Below are positions 33,158-33,787 of a stretch of 33,787 nt of DNA, one piece after another. The DNA comes from an uncultured Faecalibacterium sp. GTDB lineage: Bacteria; Bacillota; Clostridia; Oscillospirales; Ruminococcaceae. Under the pieces are notes generated by a model. That model saw only the letters and a list, made by a program, of their open reading frames with translations. It was not told the DNA's origin and did not search any database. The number at the start of each line of letters is the position of its first letter. Positions within the stretch are counted from its first letter, which is position 1. The translations under genes and the position numbers were made by a program. The stretch lies in NCBI GenBank assembly GCA_934525325.1, contig CAKSZE010000013.1, positions 1 through 33,787 of the forward strand. The letters are read 5' to 3'.

Positions 33158-33385
33158 AAATCCCACCGTTCTTGTGGATTGGTTTAATGCCATCCACAAG
33201 ATGTGGTCGTGTTCATTTTGAACACAGCCACAGAAAGTGGTTGGTTATCACCGTGAGACCCACCACTTCAGTGAGGAAAAGTCCCAGAAAGAATTTACCG
33301 CCCCGCAACACACCCGATTCATTTTGCCGCCGATTCACCCGACAAAATCCATCGCTGCGCTGCGTGGGCGGTATTTTTCTTTTTC
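33158..33385 (+). ncRNA. Candidate structured non-coding RNA
   Basis: Between the promoter at 33123-33151 and a U-rich tail (33374-33384) lie four successive stems. Stem 1 is CTTGTGGAT/ATCCACAAG (33171-33179 with 33192-33200). Stem 2 is TGTGG and GTGTTC paired with GAACAC and CCACA (33202-33232), with a 2x2 internal loop. Stem 3 is AAGTGGT/ACCACTT (33235-33241 with 33262-33268). Stem 4 is a long terminator stem of 12 bp with one bulge (33296-33307 with 33361-33373), enclosing ATTTTG/CAAAAT. The short frames here look unlike protein. I do not recognise the family. An origin of transfer or the edge of a mobile element is an alternative reading. Confidence 0.5.
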
Positions 33386-33432
33386 ACAAACAAAACCTTA
33401 TGTAGTTGTTCAATCTTCCAAAATTTGTTTTT

Positions 33433-33466
33433 AGTTGTTGACTGTACAACTTCAAAGTGTTATTCT
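33433..33466 (+). promoter_or_regulatory. Promoter with palindromic operator
   Basis: TTGACT (33438-33443), N17, TATTCT (33461-33466) makes a second plus-strand promoter. AGTTGT (33433-33438) and ACAACT (33446-33451) form an inverted repeat over its -35, and another TAGTTGTT lies about 30 nt upstream, near 33403. A repressor site is plausible. Confidence 0.5.
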
Positions 33467-33787
33467 AACGCTTGAAAGAAGCAGAACGTAGTGTCCGCAC
33501 TGCGCCCAGCTTTCTTCATACTGAACCTTGAATCTTGCATAAGCCGTCTGAATGTGATACCGTGCCATGACCTCACACTTTCTGTGAGCGAGCCGGACAA
33601 CGCCGCTGCACAAACAGGGGCAGGAACTTCGTTCGGAACAAACGGTGACCCACATACATGAGCAGCACAACCTCTACTTATTTTTTGCGTCTTAACAATT
33701 CGGAAACATTTGTTGAAAATGCGTTTTGAGCGCAGCGGTAGAGGGCAAGAACCGTCCCGTGGCCACAAATTTTCAATTCTTGAAAAT
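33467..33787. other. Gene-free right end with small hairpins
   Basis: No credible coding frame is seen. Two hairpins are clear: CGTAGTG-TCCG-CACTGCG at 33487-33504, with a UNCG-type loop, and CTCACA-CTTTC-TGTGAG at 33572-33588. The segment may be the transcript driven by the promoter at 33438-33466 and may continue beyond the window. Confidence 0.45.

Noticed and set aside
33269..33290. RNase P RNA, from GAGGAAAAGTCCC near 33273
   Set aside because: The match to the conserved GAGGAAAGUCC block is imperfect. The candidate transcript is about 225 nt, too short, and no other conserved region of RNase P RNA was found.
33172..33768. Short frames at 33172-33405, 33237-33434, 33452-33670 and 33460-33768
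   Set aside because: None has a good ribosome site or recognisable composition, and they overlap each other and the hairpins.

Overview
The window looks like chromosome from a GC-rich gut Firmicute of the Oscillospiraceae/Ruminococcaceae, most likely Faecalibacterium or a close relative. The evidence is codon use dominated by G/C at third positions, strong AGGAGG-type ribosome sites, the gene families present (GPH symporters, BspA-like surface protein, class M sirtuin, Clostridiales-type serine recombinase) and a short GC-rich dispersed repeat. This assignment is an inference; there is no rRNA or other marker gene. No tRNA, rRNA or CRISPR array was seen.

Layout. (1) 241-5973, minus strand: a five-gene catabolic operon (four-carbon acid-sugar kinase, Asp-box propeller protein annotated as sialidase-like, iron alcohol dehydrogenase, DapA/NanA-type aldolase, PdxA2-type dehydrogenase), closed by a terminator at 165-197. 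A PrpR-type regulator with a degenerate AAA+ domain (6190-8007) is divergent from it. (2) 8163-14684, minus: one very large BspA-like leucine-rich-repeat surface protein, facing the regulator across two terminator hairpins. (3) 14791-17220: a short gene remnant, an HxlR regulator, a secreted double NTF2-like protein and a flavin-binding PPOX-fold protein; the last two have nearly identical promoter/operator boxes. (4) 17303-18944: an overlapping zinc-macrodomain / class M sirtuin pair, a protein ADP-ribosylation system, but without the lipoyl-carrier and lipoate-ligase genes that usually accompany it. (5) 19041-20951: a serine recombinase gene broken by a ~102-bp repeat, with two more copies of the repeat in tandem beyond its 3' end. 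(6) 21289-30344, minus: a six-gene operon (esterase, two GPH symporters, GH78 rhamnosidase, GH43-like enzyme, tannase/feruloyl-esterase-like enzyme). Divergent from it at 30494-33070 are a TetR-type regulator, a beta-lactamase-fold esterase and an alpha/beta hydrolase. (7) 33071-33787: no convincing gene, but a promoter, a chain of hairpins and a U-rich terminator that together look like a structured non-coding RNA.

How the parts work together. Region 1 can phosphorylate and oxidatively decarboxylate a C4 sugar acid to dihydroxyacetone phosphate, while the aldolase and alcohol dehydrogenase would split and reduce a larger keto-acid; the propeller protein probably frees the sugar acid. Region 6 imports small plant-derived acylated glycosides and removes acyl groups, rhamnose and other sugars inside the cell; none of its enzymes has a signal peptide. 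Regions 3 and 4 look like a redox or electrophile stress block. The observations most worth follow-up are the minimal SirTM-macrodomain pair, the repeat that split the recombinase, the candidate RNA at the right end and the degenerate activator over the C4-acid operon.
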